Of a stretch of DNA of 64,000 bases, positions 63,990 to 64,000 are shown one piece after another (position 1 is the first letter of the stretch; each line of letters begins with the position of its first letter). The translations under genes and the position numbers were made by a program. Below the pieces are notes generated by a model. The model saw only the letters and a program-made list of their open reading frames with translations, made no database searches and was not told where the DNA came from. The stretch comes from Listeria farberi (GTDB lineage: Bacteria; Bacillota; Bacilli; Lactobacillales; Listeriaceae). The stretch lies in the NCBI RefSeq assembly GCF_014229245.1, contig NZ_JAARZJ010000004.1, positions 160,736-224,735 on the forward strand, written 5' to 3'.

Positions 63990-64000
63990 AGAATAAACAG

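Overview
The window is an AT-rich Firmicute chromosome segment that I read as the genus Listeria (L. monocytogenes / L. innocua group). The reasons are the complete rsbR-S-T-U-V-W-sigB-rsbX operon next to mazEF and alr, an ABC-F gene with an attenuator leader, a LysM/LPxTG wall protein with a SigB promoter, and a beta-1,2-mannobiose phosphorylase operon. In gene order it matches, in reverse orientation, the stretch I remember as about lmo0858 to lmo0924 of strain EGD-e; that correspondence is from memory and not computed. Nearly all genes are on the minus strand. Only three protein genes (AI-2E-type permease, a small secreted protein, an HxlR regulator) are on the plus strand.

Layout, left to right. 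0-6 kb: a drug-type ABC exporter with a TetR-like operator, pantothenate kinase (coaA), a YcgR/YcgQ-like membrane pair with a His-rich loop, and a ribosome-protection ABC-F gene behind a structured leader. 6-11.4 kb: a beta-glucoside PTS operon (IIB-IIC-IIA-GH1 enzyme-PRD activator) with a clear promoter and an 18-bp palindromic operator; its GH1 enzyme lacks the usual acid/base glutamate. 11.4-24 kb: succinate-semialdehyde dehydrogenase, formate/nitrite channel, a GyrI-like protein with a SigB promoter, a YtrA-type GntR/membrane pair, a phosphatase-glutathione reductase cluster, OsmC, tRNA-Glu/tRNA-Asp, and a GntR-regulated orphan PTS IIC. 24-26.4 kb: a small accessory island of two different NADAR-family genes around a broken SUKH (SMI1/KNR4) gene, beside tRNA-Ser and tRNA-Asn.

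26.5-40 kb is the core: SprT-like protein, Tex, a SulP transporter with a terminator-like hairpin in its leader, the sigB operon with an internal SigB promoter and an intrinsic terminator between rsbU and rsbV, mazEF, alr, acpS and coproporphyrinogen/protoporphyrinogen oxidase. 40-53.5 kb: bPH2 membrane proteins, a secreted protein, the SigB-dependent wall protein, a second complete PTS operon (PRD activator-IIA-IIB-IIC-NagB-like-aldo/keto reductase-isomerase), a divergent MFS/HxlR pair, and queT with a preQ1-I riboswitch. 53.5-64 kb: the RNA helicase cshA with a complex upstream region that may encode a very short transcript, and a seven-gene mannoside operon (ABC importer, GH13, DUF1861, GH130 phosphorylase, phosphohexomutase) controlled by overlapping inverted repeats and a cre-like site.

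Functionally the window combines general stress control (sigB and several SigB promoters), redox homeostasis, and four separate carbohydrate-uptake modules, each with its own recognisable operator. I saw no insertion sequence, prophage, CRISPR array or rRNA. The accessory features most worth following are the NADAR/SUKH island, the Gln-for-Glu GH1 enzyme, and the candidate small RNA or attenuators upstream of cshA and sulP.
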